The notes: generated by a model not told the origin, from the sequence alone. A DNA stretch of 64,000 bases from PSRI01 sp041484195 (GCA_041484195.1 JBGPHC010000005.1:1-64000); one strand, 5' to 3'; shown: positions 54,801 to 64,000, counted from the first letter of the stretch. Translations and numbers: made by a program.

Positions 54801-57800
54801 ATTTTCTTTTATCTCAGCATTGGATCGCCCATCACCCTGTTCATCGCCTTCCCGATCCTGGCGCTATGGATTATTGCTCCCGCCATGGTCTGGTGGGTAA
54901 GCAGGCCGCTCGCGAAAGAAGCCGTGAAGCTGTCACAGGAACAGAAGGCATTTCTTCAAAAATCGGCCGTGAGGACCTGGGCCTATTTCGATGAATTAGT
55001 CACCGAAAAAGATAACTGGCTCCCTCCTGATAATATCCAGCTCCATCCCGAAACCAGACTGGCACACCGGACTTCCCCTACCAATATGGGATTCTCCCTG
55101 CTGGCTAACCTCGCGGCAATGGACTTCGGTTATGTCACTTGCGGGCAATTTCTGGAACGCACCCAGAAATCTCTAAGTGCGATGCTTTCGCTCGAGAGAT
55201 ACCGTGGACATTTTTACAATTGGTATGACACTGTTTCGCTGGAGGTATTGCGCCCCAGGTATGTTTCCGCCGTGGACAGCGGTAACCTGGCAAGCCATCT
55301 ACTGGTGCTCCGGCAGGGCCTCCTGGCATTGTCGAAACAAAAAATATGGAACGGGGCATTATTCAAAGGGCTCAGAGACACCTGGAATATCGTCCTGGAA
55401 CTGGTGGCGGAGACGCAATGGACCAGCAAGATTCAAAATGATTTCATTTCGGGCAACTACCCGAAATTAGAAACTCTCGAAAAGGCCAGATTCTACCTGG
55501 AAAGGCTACGCGATGCTTTGGCGGCCCTGACCCGTCAACTGGATTCAAAGCCTTCGGGAGAGGCCAAAGAGTGGGTGGAGCTGATGGAAAACCGCGCCAA
55601 GAATGCGCTGGAAGAATTATCATTCCTGGCACCCTGGATATTGCATCCCCGGGCGCCAGCCAGGTTTGCGGCCCTGATGGACAAGATCGGGATTCCCACA
55701 CTGGGGGAACTCCGGGACCTGGAAAGAGAGTTGTGGCCCCTGGTCAATGAATTGAAAGCCGCGGGAGTCACGGAGGAGGAAAACGCCTGGCTCGAAGGGT
55801 TCCTGTCCTGCATTGCCGATGCAAGCAGAAGGGCCGAGGATCGGTTGACCCTTACCGATAGTCTGGCTGCCCGGGTGGAGGACATGGCTGATATGGATTA
55901 TGATTTCCTTTATGATAAGTCGCAGCATTTGCTTGCAATTGGATTCAATGTAGATGACCACAGGAAGGATCCGAGCTATTATGACCTGCTGGCTTCAGAA
56001 GCGCGGCTGGGAATTTTTGTCTCCATTTCACAGGGCAAAATCCCGCAGGAAGGCTGGTTTGCATTGGGGCGACAATTGACAAATACCGGATCGACACCCG
56101 TGCTCCTTTCCTGGAGCGGCTCCATGTTTGAATACCTGATGCCTTTATTATTAATGCCTGCCTATGACGACACGCTACTGGATCAAACCGACAAATCGGC
56201 CGTCACTGCACAGATTGATTATGGCAGGCAGCGGTCTGTGCCCTGGGGCATTTCGGAATCGGGATATAATGCGGTGGATGCTTCAATGAATTATCAGTAC
56301 AAGGCTTTCGGGGTGCCAGGGCTTGGATTCATGCGAGGACTAGGTGAGGAACTGGTGATTGCCCCATATGCTACCATGTTGGCTTTGATGGTTAATCCCG
56401 AAGCGGCGATTAAAAATCTTAAAGAAATCGCCAACGATGGTTATACGGGCAAATATGGTTTTCTTGAAGCGATTGATTACACGGCTTCCCGCCTGCCCCG
56501 CGGACAGAGCGCCGTCCCCATTCGTTCTTTCATGGCGCATCACCAGGGAATGAGCCTCCTCTCATTGGCTTACCTGCTCCTGGATCAGCCCATGCAGAAA
56601 AGGTTCATGGCAGAACCCAGGTTCCAGGCTTCCCTGCTGCTCCTCCAGGAACGAATACCGCAGACCCGGGTATTCTATACCCATGCGCCTGAATTAGCGA
56701 ATATCAATATTCCTGTCGGAGAAGCCGAGATGCGGGTCATCCAAACACCCCATACTTCCGCGCCCGAAGTGAAACTGCTTTCGAATGGCAGATACCATGT
56801 AATGGTGAGCAATTCCGGAGGAGGGTATAGCCGCTGGAACAATTTGGCAGTTACACGTTGGCGTGAAGATGGCACCTGTGATAACTGGGGAAGCTTCAGC
56901 TTCATCCGTGACCTGGAAAGTGACGTGACCTGGTCTTCCACCTATCAGCCTACGCTGACCCGGGCGAAATCTTACGAAGCGGTCTATTCCCAGGGCCGCG
57001 CCGAATTCCGTCGCCGTGACCAGGAGATCGAAACGCATACGGAGATCGTAGTCTCTCCTGAAGATGACATCGAAATGCGCAGGATCCGCATCACCAATCA
57101 TTCCCGTAGAACCCGTTCGCTGGAAATCACCAGTTATGCGGAAGTAGTGCTCAATACCATGGTAGCCGATGCCCTGCATCCCGCTTTCAACAATCTTTTC
57201 GTTCAAACGGAAATTGTGCAGGCGCGCCATGCCATATTGTGTACCAGGCGTCCAAGGTCCGCGGAAGAGCGCCCGCCGTGGATGTTCCACCTGATGAAAG
57301 TACATGGCGTACCAACGGGTGAGGTTTCCTATGAAACAGACCGGTCGAAATTCCTGGGCCGTTGCAATTCCATTGCCAGTCCTGATGCCATGAAGAAGCG
57401 TGGAAAACTCTCGAATACCCAGGGCCCGGTGCTGGATCCTATTGTGTCTATCAGGTATAGTATCACGTTAGCTCCTGAGGAAGTGGCTACGGTGGACATG
57501 GTGACCGGTGTAGGCGAATCGCGCGAAATCTGTGATAGTATGGTGGAGAAATACCAGGATCGTCATTTGGCGGACCGTGCTGTGGAATTGGCATGGACCC
57601 ATAGCCAGGTGATGCTGCGTCAAATCAATGCATCGGAAATGGATGCGCAATTATATTCAAGGCTGGCAGGCGCCGTGATTTATTCCAACGCGGCTTACAG
57701 GGCCGACCCGCATATCATCGCTCAAAATCGCAGGGGTCAGTCCGGTTTGTGGAGTTATGCTATTTCAGGCGATTTCCCAATTGTACTCCTGCAGATTGAA

Positions 57801-60584
57801 AATGCAGCGAATATCAACCTGGTGAGGCAACTGGTGCAGGCGCATGCATATTGGCGCCTGAAAGGCCTCGTGGTGGACCTGGTGATTTGGAATGAAGACC
57901 ATGGGGGATACCGCCAGGTTCTTCAGAACCAGATCATGGGCCTGATTGCAGCGGCGATTGGCTCTGAACTCACCGACAAACCGGGAGGAATTTTTGTAAG
58001 ATCGGCCGATCAGATTTCAAATGAGGACAGGGTTTTATTCCAGACCGTTGCGCGCATAGTCCTATCCGATAGTTATGGCACACTGGCCGAACAGCTCAGC
58101 AGAAGGCCGCGGTGGAAAACGGTTACAACCAATCTGGTTCCCACATCTGCATACCTGCCCGATTCTCCAGCGCCTCTTCCTCAATATGATCTGCTATTCA
58201 ACAATGGAATCGGGGGATTTTCGGAGGATGGTAAGGAATATATTATAACCACGGTCAGGGACCAGCCAACACCGGCACCCTGGAGCAATGTGCTGGCTAA
58301 TCCCCGGTTCGGAACCGTTATCTCGGAAAGCGGCCAGAGTTATACCTGGATAGAAAATGCACATGAATTGAGACTTAGCCCCTGGAACAACGATCCTATT
58401 TCAGATTCCGGCGGTGAAGCTTATTTCCTAAGGGATGAGGAAACCGGGCATTTTTGGTCTCCATCCCCCCTGCCACACCCCGGGCCATCTCCTTATTTGA
58501 TTCGTCATGGGTTTGGGTATAGTGTTTTCTTACATAACGAAGCCCATATAGGATCAGAAATGTGGGTATATGTAGATGCGGAAGCTCCGGTAAAATTCGT
58601 TGTCATTAAAATAAAAAACCAGTCCGGCAAGGCGCGTCGCATATCATGTACCGGTTATGTGGAATGGGTGTTGGGTGATCTAAGGCCCAAATCCGCGCCC
58701 CATGTGGTTACCGAATTGGATCCTGTTACTGGTGCGCTGCTCGCAAGAAATTCTTATAATGCGGAATGGGGGAACCGGGTTGCATTCTATGATTTGGATG
58801 AAGCCGGCAAAACGGTGACGACAGACCGTTCGGAATTTATAGGAAGGAATAGCAATTTGGGCAGTCCCGATGCTATGTTCAGGACCCGACTTTCCGGAAG
58901 AACCGGTGCGGCTATGGATCCCTGTGGGGCCATGCAGGTAATAATGGAGCTGGAGGAAGGCGAGGAACGTGAAATTATTTTCAGGCTCGGCGCCTGCAAC
59001 GATAATGGGGAAGCAAGCGAAATTATTTCAAAATTCAAAGGCCGGAAAGCCGTAACCGATGCACTCACGAGAGTCCGTAATTACTGGACGGAACACCTTG
59101 AAAAGATCCAGGTTGATACACCCGATAAGCCATTTAATATATTGGCTAATGGATGGTTGAAATATCAGGCCCTTTCATCGCGTATCATGGGACGAAGCGG
59201 CTATTATCAGTCCGGCGGCGCATTCGGATTCAGGGATCAGTTACAGGACGTTCTGAGCCTCATTCATACAGACCCACGACTGGTTCGCGAACAGATCCTG
59301 CTGGCGGCTTCCCGGCAGTTCAAAGAAGGAGATGTCCAGCATTGGTGGCATCCTCCAGGTGGCCGGGGAGTCAGGACCCGCTGTTCTGACGATATGCTCT
59401 GGCTTCCCTATGTGACTTACCGGTATGTTGCCGGTTCTGGCGACAAGGAACTCCTGAATGAGAGCGTTCATTTCCTGGAAGGCCGGCTGCTAAACCAGGA
59501 TGAGGAATCTTATTATGACCTGCCGGTCCGTACAGAAGAAAAAGCAAGTATATACAATCATTGCATGCGTGCCATCGAGCACGCGCTCCATTTCGGAATC
59601 AATGGCCTGCCGTTGATGGGCAGTGGCGATTGGAATGATGGTATGGACAAAGTGGGGTATAAGGGGAAAGGAGAAAGTGTCTGGCTGGCCTTTTTCCTTT
59701 ACCAGGTATTAAAACAATTTGGCAAATTGGCATTGATACAAGAAGATCCTGCCTTTGCCAAACGTTGTGACGAACAGAGTGCATTCCTGAAAAAACAGAT
59801 CAGCGCGCATGCCTGGGATGGCGAATGGTATCGCCGGGCTTATTTTGATGATGGATCACCATTGGGATCTTCGGTTAACCCTGAATGTAAGATTGATTCC
59901 ATCGCACAAAGCTGGTCCGTACTATCCGGTGGCGGCGAAGCCAAAAGGTCGGTACAGAGCATGGAATCTGCCTACCGTTACCTGGTAAAAAAAGATTCAG
60001 GGATCATCGCCCTGTTTGAGCCACCATTCGATAAATCGGATATGGATCCGGGCTATATCAAAGGTTATGTGCCGGGTGTAAGAGAAAATGGGGGACAATA
60101 TACCCATGGAGCCATCTGGCTGATCATGGCCTTTGCTTCATTGGGGAATGAGGAGCGGGTATGGGAATTATTTAATCTCATCAATCCCATCAATCACGGC
60201 GCAACTGCCGATTCCATTAAGACTTATAAGGTGGAGCCTTATGTGATTGCCGCGGATGTTTATGGGGGAGATCAACATAAAGGCCGTGGTGGCTGGACCT
60301 GGTACACCGGATCAGCCGGCTGGCTCTATCAATTGCTTATTGAATCGATTGCCGGCTTCAGAAAGGAATCCAATCTTTTGTATTTCCATCCCTGCTTTCC
60401 TAAGGAATGGAGTTCAATAGGCATCCGGTATCAATACCAGGAAACCATTTATAAAATCAAGTTGCAAAAGTCAGGGGTGCCCGGCGCAAAAATCAAAATC
60501 TTTGTGGATGGGGTCAAACAAACGGAAAATCATATCGTATTATTAAATGATATTAAGGAGCACCAGGTGGAAATTATCCTGTAG
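51870..60584 (+). CDS. ndvB: Cyclic beta-1,2-glucan synthase (NdvB/ChvB-like)
   Basis: The 2,904-residue membrane protein is the family's normal length. An N-terminal region leads to TMs (about 425-495, for example YGGLLCLLIFLLVGIAM) and the GT84 glycosyltransferase (VITLDTDTQLPRDSARQMIA; RHRWIRGDWQIADW). A second TM block follows (about 840-1010), then a glycoamylase-like domain (LGFMRGLGEELVIAPYATML, SFMAHHQGMSLLS). The C-terminal half is a GH94 phosphorylase module (LPLMGSGDWNDGMDKVG, GGWTWYTGSAGWLYQLL). It makes and cyclises periplasmic beta-1,2-glucans. The start is TTG; the next in-frame Met is about residue 51. Confidence 0.93.
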   Translation: MSSLKIVHDLKANALQELLSQIGISSPEDNLLRKYAKEKPPLRLELFSADQMEQFAGGLAAKHKVITGQLSEHLLKRLADNEEVLIEVHNLLTEAVIANNAIVPAGEWLLDNFYLIEEQIRTGKKHLPKGYSEVLPRLVSGPSRDLPRVYDIAIEIISHSDGRVDLQSLTQFITAYQAVSPLNLGELWAIPIMLRLALIENLRRVAARIAVDRIYQNLATFWAEQMVETAEKDPKSLILVIADMARSGPPMESAFVAELTRRLQGRGPSLALPLSWIEQRLTETGVNTLEMVYAENQKQAADQVSMSNSINSLRFLGTTDWRDFVEAQSVVERILREDIDAVYEKMDFSTRDSYRHVVERIARNSRSSEEEVAVMAIHLAREGGAGEKKDLKRSHVGYYLVGAGLRQLESMARIQSSISEKFVRWVFRYPLSIYGGLLCLLIFLLVGIAMSKAYSEGVRESLLIAVGIVALVCATQIALTLVNWMVTLIIKPGLLPRLDFSKGIPEDCRTLVVIPTMLFTQTETERLVEDLEVRYLANVNENLHFGLLTDLPDANAQTKPGDDELVDTAREGIEILNRKYGREKNDVFFLFHRPRLWNAHDRVWMGYERKRGKLGALNALIGGEGGDAFSVIVGERRLISQIRYVITLDTDTQLPRDSARQMIATMAHPLNHAVYNEKKKRVTEGSGILQPRVGVSLPGSGRSLYAKIHGNEPGIDPYTRAVSDVYQDLFGEGSFIGKGIYEVACFEKALKGRLPDNHILSHDLLEGCYARAGLISDVQLYEEYPSSYLADVKRRHRWIRGDWQIADWVLPWVPIPGRHLRKNPLSSLSRWKIFDNLRRSLVSPALMLLLILCWTVLPSAWFWTIAVIAVIMVPSMITSFWNMLNKHKEVLFWEHIKNSIQAAGSNFVQNVLTLACLPYEALYSGQAILVTNWRLLISHRRLLEWNPSGNLRRSSKGTTLAGIYTSALAICPLSALAIFFYLSIGSPITLFIAFPILALWIIAPAMVWWVSRPLAKEAVKLSQEQKAFLQKSAVRTWAYFDELVTEKDNWLPPDNIQLHPETRLAHRTSPTNMGFSLLANLAAMDFGYVTCGQFLERTQKSLSAMLSLERYRGHFYNWYDTVSLEVLRPRYVSAVDSGNLASHLLVLRQGLLALSKQKIWNGALFKGLRDTWNIVLELVAETQWTSKIQNDFISGNYPKLETLEKARFYLERLRDALAALTRQLDSKPSGEAKEWVELMENRAKNALEELSFLAPWILHPRAPARFAALMDKIGIPTLGELRDLERELWPLVNELKAAGVTEEENAWLEGFLSCIADASRRAEDRLTLTDSLAARVEDMADMDYDFLYDKSQHLLAIGFNVDDHRKDPSYYDLLASEARLGIFVSISQGKIPQEGWFALGRQLTNTGSTPVLLSWSGSMFEYLMPLLLMPAYDDTLLDQTDKSAVTAQIDYGRQRSVPWGISESGYNAVDASMNYQYKAFGVPGLGFMRGLGEELVIAPYATMLALMVNPEAAIKNLKEIANDGYTGKYGFLEAIDYTASRLPRGQSAVPIRSFMAHHQGMSLLSLAYLLLDQPMQKRFMAEPRFQASLLLLQERIPQTRVFYTHAPELANINIPVGEAEMRVIQTPHTSAPEVKLLSNGRYHVMVSNSGGGYSRWNNLAVTRWREDGTCDNWGSFSFIRDLESDVTWSSTYQPTLTRAKSYEAVYSQGRAEFRRRDQEIETHTEIVVSPEDDIEMRRIRITNHSRRTRSLEITSYAEVVLNTMVADALHPAFNNLFVQTEIVQARHAILCTRRPRSAEERPPWMFHLMKVHGVPTGEVSYETDRSKFLGRCNSIASPDAMKKRGKLSNTQGPVLDPIVSIRYSITLAPEEVATVDMVTGVGESREICDSMVEKYQDRHLADRAVELAWTHSQVMLRQINASEMDAQLYSRLAGAVIYSNAAYRADPHIIAQNRRGQSGLWSYAISGDFPIVLLQIENAANINLVRQLVQAHAYWRLKGLVVDLVIWNEDHGGYRQVLQNQIMGLIAAAIGSELTDKPGGIFVRSADQISNEDRVLFQTVARIVLSDSYGTLAEQLSRRPRWKTVTTNLVPTSAYLPDSPAPLPQYDLLFNNGIGGFSEDGKEYIITTVRDQPTPAPWSNVLANPRFGTVISESGQSYTWIENAHELRLSPWNNDPISDSGGEAYFLRDEETGHFWSPSPLPHPGPSPYLIRHGFGYSVFLHNEAHIGSEMWVYVDAEAPVKFVVIKIKNQSGKARRISCTGYVEWVLGDLRPKSAPHVVTELDPVTGALLARNSYNAEWGNRVAFYDLDEAGKTVTTDRSEFIGRNSNLGSPDAMFRTRLSGRTGAAMDPCGAMQVIMELEEGEEREIIFRLGACNDNGEASEIISKFKGRKAVTDALTRVRNYWTEHLEKIQVDTPDKPFNILANGWLKYQALSSRIMGRSGYYQSGGAFGFRDQLQDVLSLIHTDPRLVREQILLAASRQFKEGDVQHWWHPPGGRGVRTRCSDDMLWLPYVTYRYVAGSGDKELLNESVHFLEGRLLNQDEESYYDLPVRTEEKASIYNHCMRAIEHALHFGINGLPLMGSGDWNDGMDKVGYKGKGESVWLAFFLYQVLKQFGKLALIQEDPAFAKRCDEQSAFLKKQISAHAWDGEWYRRAYFDDGSPLGSSVNPECKIDSIAQSWSVLSGGGEAKRSVQSMESAYRYLVKKDSGIIALFEPPFDKSDMDPGYIKGYVPGVRENGGQYTHGAIWLIMAFASLGNEERVWELFNLINPINHGATADSIKTYKVEPYVIAADVYGGDQHKGRGGWTWYTGSAGWLYQLLIESIAGFRKESNLLYFHPCFPKEWSSIGIRYQYQETIYKIKLQKSGVPGAKIKIFVDGVKQTENHIVLLNDIKEHQVEIIL

Positions 60585-60850
60585 AACTCTATCGCCGTGA
60601 TGATTTCCTAAGACACCATTGAAGGAAATTCCCGGAATAGATTCCTGACCAGAACCAGTAATAAATACCAGAATTCATCTACAATGCCGGGATTCCAGAC
60701 CGCTCCGCTATCGCCTCCGGAAAATGAAAAAATGAATTATTATTTTCATGATCTTCCCCTGTATTCGTAGTTTTAAAGATCAGGGACCCATTGATTTCAT
60801 AGGGCTCCAATGATAAAATTCAATCACAAGATTCATTCAAATTCGGTATC

Positions 60851-62302
60851 ATGAAAAAAAGGATCTCCATTTTTTTATGCTTTCAGGTTTTCTTCCTTTC
60901 GCAAATTTCCATGGCTCAGGAAAGATATCAGGCAAGCTGGGAATCACTTAAAAATTATCAATGTCCCGATTGGTTTCGGGACGCCAAATTCGGCATTTTC
61001 ATCCATTGGGGGGTATATTCTGTTCCAGCTTATAGCAGTGAATGGTATCCCAGGCAAATGTATCAGCAGGGCTCTGATGAATTCAAGCATCATATATCTA
61101 CATACGGAGCGCAGAAGCAATTCGGCTACAAGGATTTTGTTCCGATGTTCAAGGCCGAAAAATTTGATCCTGACCAATGGGCCGATCTTTTCAAGAGATC
61201 CGGAGCCAGGTATGTGGTGCCTGTCGCCGAGCATCACGATGGATTTGCGATGTACAAGACTGCATTGTCGAAATGGAATGCCGCTGAAATGGGTCCCAGG
61301 CGCGATATCATTGGGGAACTCGCCAAAGCCGTGAGGAAAAATGGATTGATTTTCGGGCTTTCATCACATCGTATTGAGCATTGGTGGTTCATGAATGGTG
61401 GCAGGAAATTCGATTCGGATGTAAACGACCCGAAATATGCGGATTTCTATGGACCCGCGAGAGAGGAAAATGAAACTCCATCGCCGGAATATATGAATGA
61501 CTGGTTGATGAGATGTGTTGAACTGGTGGATCAATACAAGCCCCAATTGTTTTGGTTTGATTGGTGGATTGAGCAGCCGGCAATGGACCCATATCGAAAA
61601 TCATTTGCTTCTTATTATTATAATAAAGGCATTGAATGGAACGAAGGCGTGGTGATCAACTATAAGAATTCCAGTTTCCCTGATGGAAGCGCCGTCCTGG
61701 ATATTGAACGAGGCAAGCTCACCGGCATCAGGCAATTACCCTGGCAGACGGACGATGCCGTTGGATTTAAATCTTGGGGTTTTATCCCCAATGAACAATA
61801 CAAATCAGCGCAATACCTGATCACGAATCTGGTGGATATAGTGAGCAAGAACGGAAACCTGCTGCTGAATATTGGTCCACGGTCTGATGGTACCATTCCG
61901 GAAGAGCAGCAACAATTATTGCTTTCAATGGGGGATTGGTTACACGTGAATGGTGAAGCCATCTATGGCACACGTCCCTGGAAAATATTTGGTGAAGGTC
62001 CCACGGAAGTGGTAGGCGGATCATTTGGCGACAGTAAAATGAAACCCTTCACGGACAGGGATATTCGCTTTACAAGCAAGGGAGACAGCTTGTATGCGAT
62101 TGTGCTCGACATTCCTCAAAAGGGTTCACTCATTTCCACCTTATCCTCTGTATCCTCCAATGGTAAGGTAGAATCGGTTGAATTGTTGGGGAGCCAGGAA
62201 AAAATTGCCTGGTCGCAAAAGGCCGAAGGATTGTTCATAAGACCCCTGCAGAAATATCCAACTGCTAATGCTATTGTGTATAGAATCAGGTTTAAGAAAT
62301 AG
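60851..62302 (+). CDS. GH29 alpha-L-fucosidase, exported
   Basis: The 483-residue enzyme has a signal peptide (MKKRISIFLCFQVFFLSQISMAQ) and the GH29 start CPDWFRDAKFGIFIHWGVYS. The substrate-binding VAEHHDGFAMYKT precedes the nucleophile Asp237 in LFWFDWW. LLLNIGPRSDGTIPEEQ is another family block. It releases terminal L-fucose from glycans in the periplasm. The next gene starts 19 bp downstream. A GH95 enzyme follows further down, forming a fucose-release locus. Confidence 0.95.
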   Translation: MKKRISIFLCFQVFFLSQISMAQERYQASWESLKNYQCPDWFRDAKFGIFIHWGVYSVPAYSSEWYPRQMYQQGSDEFKHHISTYGAQKQFGYKDFVPMFKAEKFDPDQWADLFKRSGARYVVPVAEHHDGFAMYKTALSKWNAAEMGPRRDIIGELAKAVRKNGLIFGLSSHRIEHWWFMNGGRKFDSDVNDPKYADFYGPAREENETPSPEYMNDWLMRCVELVDQYKPQLFWFDWWIEQPAMDPYRKSFASYYYNKGIEWNEGVVINYKNSSFPDGSAVLDIERGKLTGIRQLPWQTDDAVGFKSWGFIPNEQYKSAQYLITNLVDIVSKNGNLLLNIGPRSDGTIPEEQQQLLLSMGDWLHVNGEAIYGTRPWKIFGEGPTEVVGGSFGDSKMKPFTDRDIRFTSKGDSLYAIVLDIPQKGSLISTLSSVSSNGKVESVELLGSQEKIAWSQKAEGLFIRPLQKYPTANAIVYRIRFKK

Positions 62303-62321
62303 TTCATATTCATCCGCCATC

Positions 62322-63335
62322 ATGAAAGCCTTAGTATGTACGAGACCGGGAGTTTTGGAAAATCAGCAGATTGAAAGGCCCATCCATCTCCCTGGTAATA
62401 CCATTCTCAAAATAAAACGGATCGGTGTCTGCGGTACTGATCTGCATGCCTTCGAAGGAACACAGCCATTCTTTGATTATCCCAGGATTTTAGGCCACGA
62501 ACTGGCGGCGGAAATCGCGGAAACGGATGCCCCTGGTTTTGAGATTGGGGAAGCCGTCACGATCATCCCTTATTTCAATTGCGGCCACTGCATTGCCTGC
62601 AGGAATGACAAACCCAATTGTTGCTCAGAGCTAAGAGTCTGTGGCGTGCATAGTGATGGAGGCATGGTTGAATATTTATCGGTGCCATCCTATTCCTTAT
62701 TGCACAACCAGGGTTTAGGGCTCGATGAATTGGCATTGACCGAGCCATTAGCCATAGGAGCTCATGGAGTCAGAAGGGCGGCCTTGCGCGAAGGGGAATT
62801 TGTGTTGGTTGTAGGAGCCGGGCCGATTGGATTGGGCACCATGGAATTTGCCCGCATCGCCGGAGGAAGGGTGATTGCGGCCGATATCAACAATGACCGT
62901 TTGGAATTTTGCAGCAGAAGGCTGGGCGTAGAATGGCTGATCCATGCAGGCTCACAGGATGCCGAAGCCGAACTCCGCGAAATCACCGGTGGCGACATGC
63001 CCACCGTAGTCATTGACGCAACCGGCAGTTTGAAAGCCATCAGGAACTCCTTTCAGTTTATGGCTCATGGAGGACGTTATGTTTTGGTGGGCCTTCAAAA
63101 AGGAGAGATCAACTTCAGCCATCCCGAATTCCACAAGAGAGAGGCAACATTAATGAGTAGCCGCAATGCGACCCGTGCAGATTTTCAATGGGTGATCAGG
63201 GCCCTGCAGGAAAAATGGGTGGACCCAACTACATTCATTACCCACCGCGTGGCATTCGCGCAAGTAATGGATGAATTTCACAAATGGCTGAATCCTGACC
63301 AGGGCGTTATAAAAGCCATGATCGAAATGAATTAA
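62322..63335 (+). CDS. Zinc-dependent alcohol dehydrogenase, probably for a fucose-derived substrate
   Basis: The 337-residue protein (start MKALVCTRPGVLENQQIERP at 62322; a frame to 62268 is less likely) has catalytic-zinc motifs VCGTDLHAFEG and GHELAAEIAE. The structural-zinc loop is CGHCIACRNDKPNCC and the NAD Rossmann glycines VVGAGPIGLG. It resembles RspB-type and sugar/aldonate dehydrogenases. Its place between two fucosidase genes suggests oxidation of L-fucose or L-galactonate; this is inference from context. Confidence 0.88.
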   Translation: MKALVCTRPGVLENQQIERPIHLPGNTILKIKRIGVCGTDLHAFEGTQPFFDYPRILGHELAAEIAETDAPGFEIGEAVTIIPYFNCGHCIACRNDKPNCCSELRVCGVHSDGGMVEYLSVPSYSLLHNQGLGLDELALTEPLAIGAHGVRRAALREGEFVLVVGAGPIGLGTMEFARIAGGRVIAADINNDRLEFCSRRLGVEWLIHAGSQDAEAELREITGGDMPTVVIDATGSLKAIRNSFQFMAHGGRYVLVGLQKGEINFSHPEFHKREATLMSSRNATRADFQWVIRALQEKWVDPTTFITHRVAFAQVMDEFHKWLNPDQGVIKAMIEMN

Positions 63336-63353
63336 CCCTTCAAATTAATCGGC

Positions 63354-64000
63354 ATGAACCCGAAAAGAATATATTTCATAGGCATAATTGCCTGTTGCTC
63401 CTCTTCTGTGATGCAGGCACAACCTGACCTAAAGCTCTCGTACCGCCAGCCGGCTACTGTCTGGACGGAAGCGCTGCCCATCGGAAATGGGAGGCTGGGC
63501 GCCATGGTATTCGGAGGAGTTCATGAAGAATTGATTCAGTTGAATGAATCCACACTCTGGAGCGGCGGGCCTGTTGCCAAAAATGTAAATCCCCGGGCAT
63601 TTGAAATGTTGCCAAGAATCAGGCAGGCATTGTTTGCCGGTGATTTCGCAAAGGGATCGGAGCTCACCAGGAAAATGCAGGGTTTGTATTCTGAAAGTTA
63701 CCTGCCTCTCGGCGACCTGATGATCAAACAGGATTTTGGAGGAAGAGAACCCGGGGCATATTACCGCGACCTGAATATCAGCGACGCGATTGCAAGCACC
63801 CGCTTCACCATTGACGGTATCGAATATAGAAGAGAAATTTTTGCAAGCGCACCAGGTGGTGTTATAGTGATGCGCTTTAGCGCGGGTAAGCCCAGGTCCC
63901 TGAATCTGACCATCAGCGCCAGTTCCATATTGAGGCACCACAATGAGGCTTCCGGAAGGCATGGATATTCCATGAGAGGAAAGGCACCGGCCCATGTGGA
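63354..64000 (+). CDS. GH95 alpha-L-fucosidase, N-terminal part (cut by window edge)
   Basis: The first 215 codons of a gene running past the right edge. A signal peptide (MNPKRIYFIGIIACCSSSVMQAQ) is followed by the GH95 N-terminal domain: WTEALPIGNGRLGAMVFGGVHEE, then LIQLNESTLWSGGPVAKNVN and YLPLGDLMI, with the block DLNISDAIASTRFTIDG. GH95 enzymes hydrolyse alpha-1,2-fucosides (and some galactosides). The start is 18 bp after the dehydrogenase stop, so it is probably co-transcribed with the GH29 gene. The catalytic domain lies outside the window. Confidence 0.92.
   Translation, partial: MNPKRIYFIGIIACCSSSVMQAQPDLKLSYRQPATVWTEALPIGNGRLGAMVFGGVHEELIQLNESTLWSGGPVAKNVNPRAFEMLPRIRQALFAGDFAKGSELTRKMQGLYSESYLPLGDLMIKQDFGGREPGAYYRDLNISDAIASTRFTIDGIEYRREIFASAPGGVIVMRFSAGKPRSLNLTISASSILRHHNEASGRHGYSMRGKAPAHV

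Noticed and set aside
56694..57305. 203-codon minus-strand frame inside the glucan synthase gene
   Set aside because: It is antisense to a clearly coding, conserved region of the 2,904-residue protein.

Overview
The window looks like a chromosome segment of a member of the Bacteroidota, probably of the Chitinophagaceae type. The evidence is TonB-dependent receptors with N-terminal carboxypeptidase-regulatory-like domains, a type IX secretion (T9SS) C-terminal sorting domain on a secreted metalloprotease, an ECF sigma/FecR-type pair, DUF1345 and SatD/DUF3307 families, and several promoters carrying the Bacteroidota -7 element TAnnTTTG. No rRNA or tRNA gene was recognised.

1-14,000: a complete type I-B CRISPR-Cas locus read leftward. 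The order of transcription is cas6-cas8b-cas7-cas5-cas3-cas4-(two damaged KilA-N genes)-cas1-cas2-leader-array. The array has 49 near-identical 30-bp repeats and runs off the left edge. The KilA-N insertion carries a tandem palindromic element, a frameshift and a 34-bp perfect palindrome. 14,000-15,000 is non-coding and holds a cluster of hairpin-forming direct repeats.

15,000-28,000: a nitrite / nitric-oxide (NO) response and anaerobic respiration region. It holds two RIC (YtfE/ScdA-like) Fe-S repair proteins, an extra hemerythrin protein, NDH-2, two Rrf2 regulators with identical cysteine spacing, HemN, copper nitrite reductase NirK, a Crp/Fnr regulator, SatD-DUF3307 and DUF488. Two promoters (ric1 and the second rrf2 gene) share an operator-like inverted repeat at the same distance from the -7 box. 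The second rrf2 operon contains the C-terminal half of a group III truncated hemoglobin. It is out of frame behind an A8 run and overlaps the next start codon by 4 nt.

28,000-46,000: housekeeping and envelope genes (DUF1345, PAP2 phosphatase, an outer-membrane beta-barrel receptor, the tesA-ybbA-ybbP block, a molybdenum hydroxylase pair). Between 40,737 and 41,075 lies a degenerate 17-bp tandem repeat of about 20 units. It abuts a decayed FecR/ECF sigma pair. An XRE regulator, a GlxA-type AraC regulator, a dihydrofolate-reductase-like protein and a small hypothetical gene follow.

46,000-64,000: a TonB receptor preceded by a small protein, an M43 metalloprotease with a T9SS tail, a 2,904-residue cyclic beta-1,2-glucan synthase (NdvB-like), and a fucose-release locus (GH29 fucosidase, zinc alcohol dehydrogenase, partial GH95 enzyme cut by the right edge).
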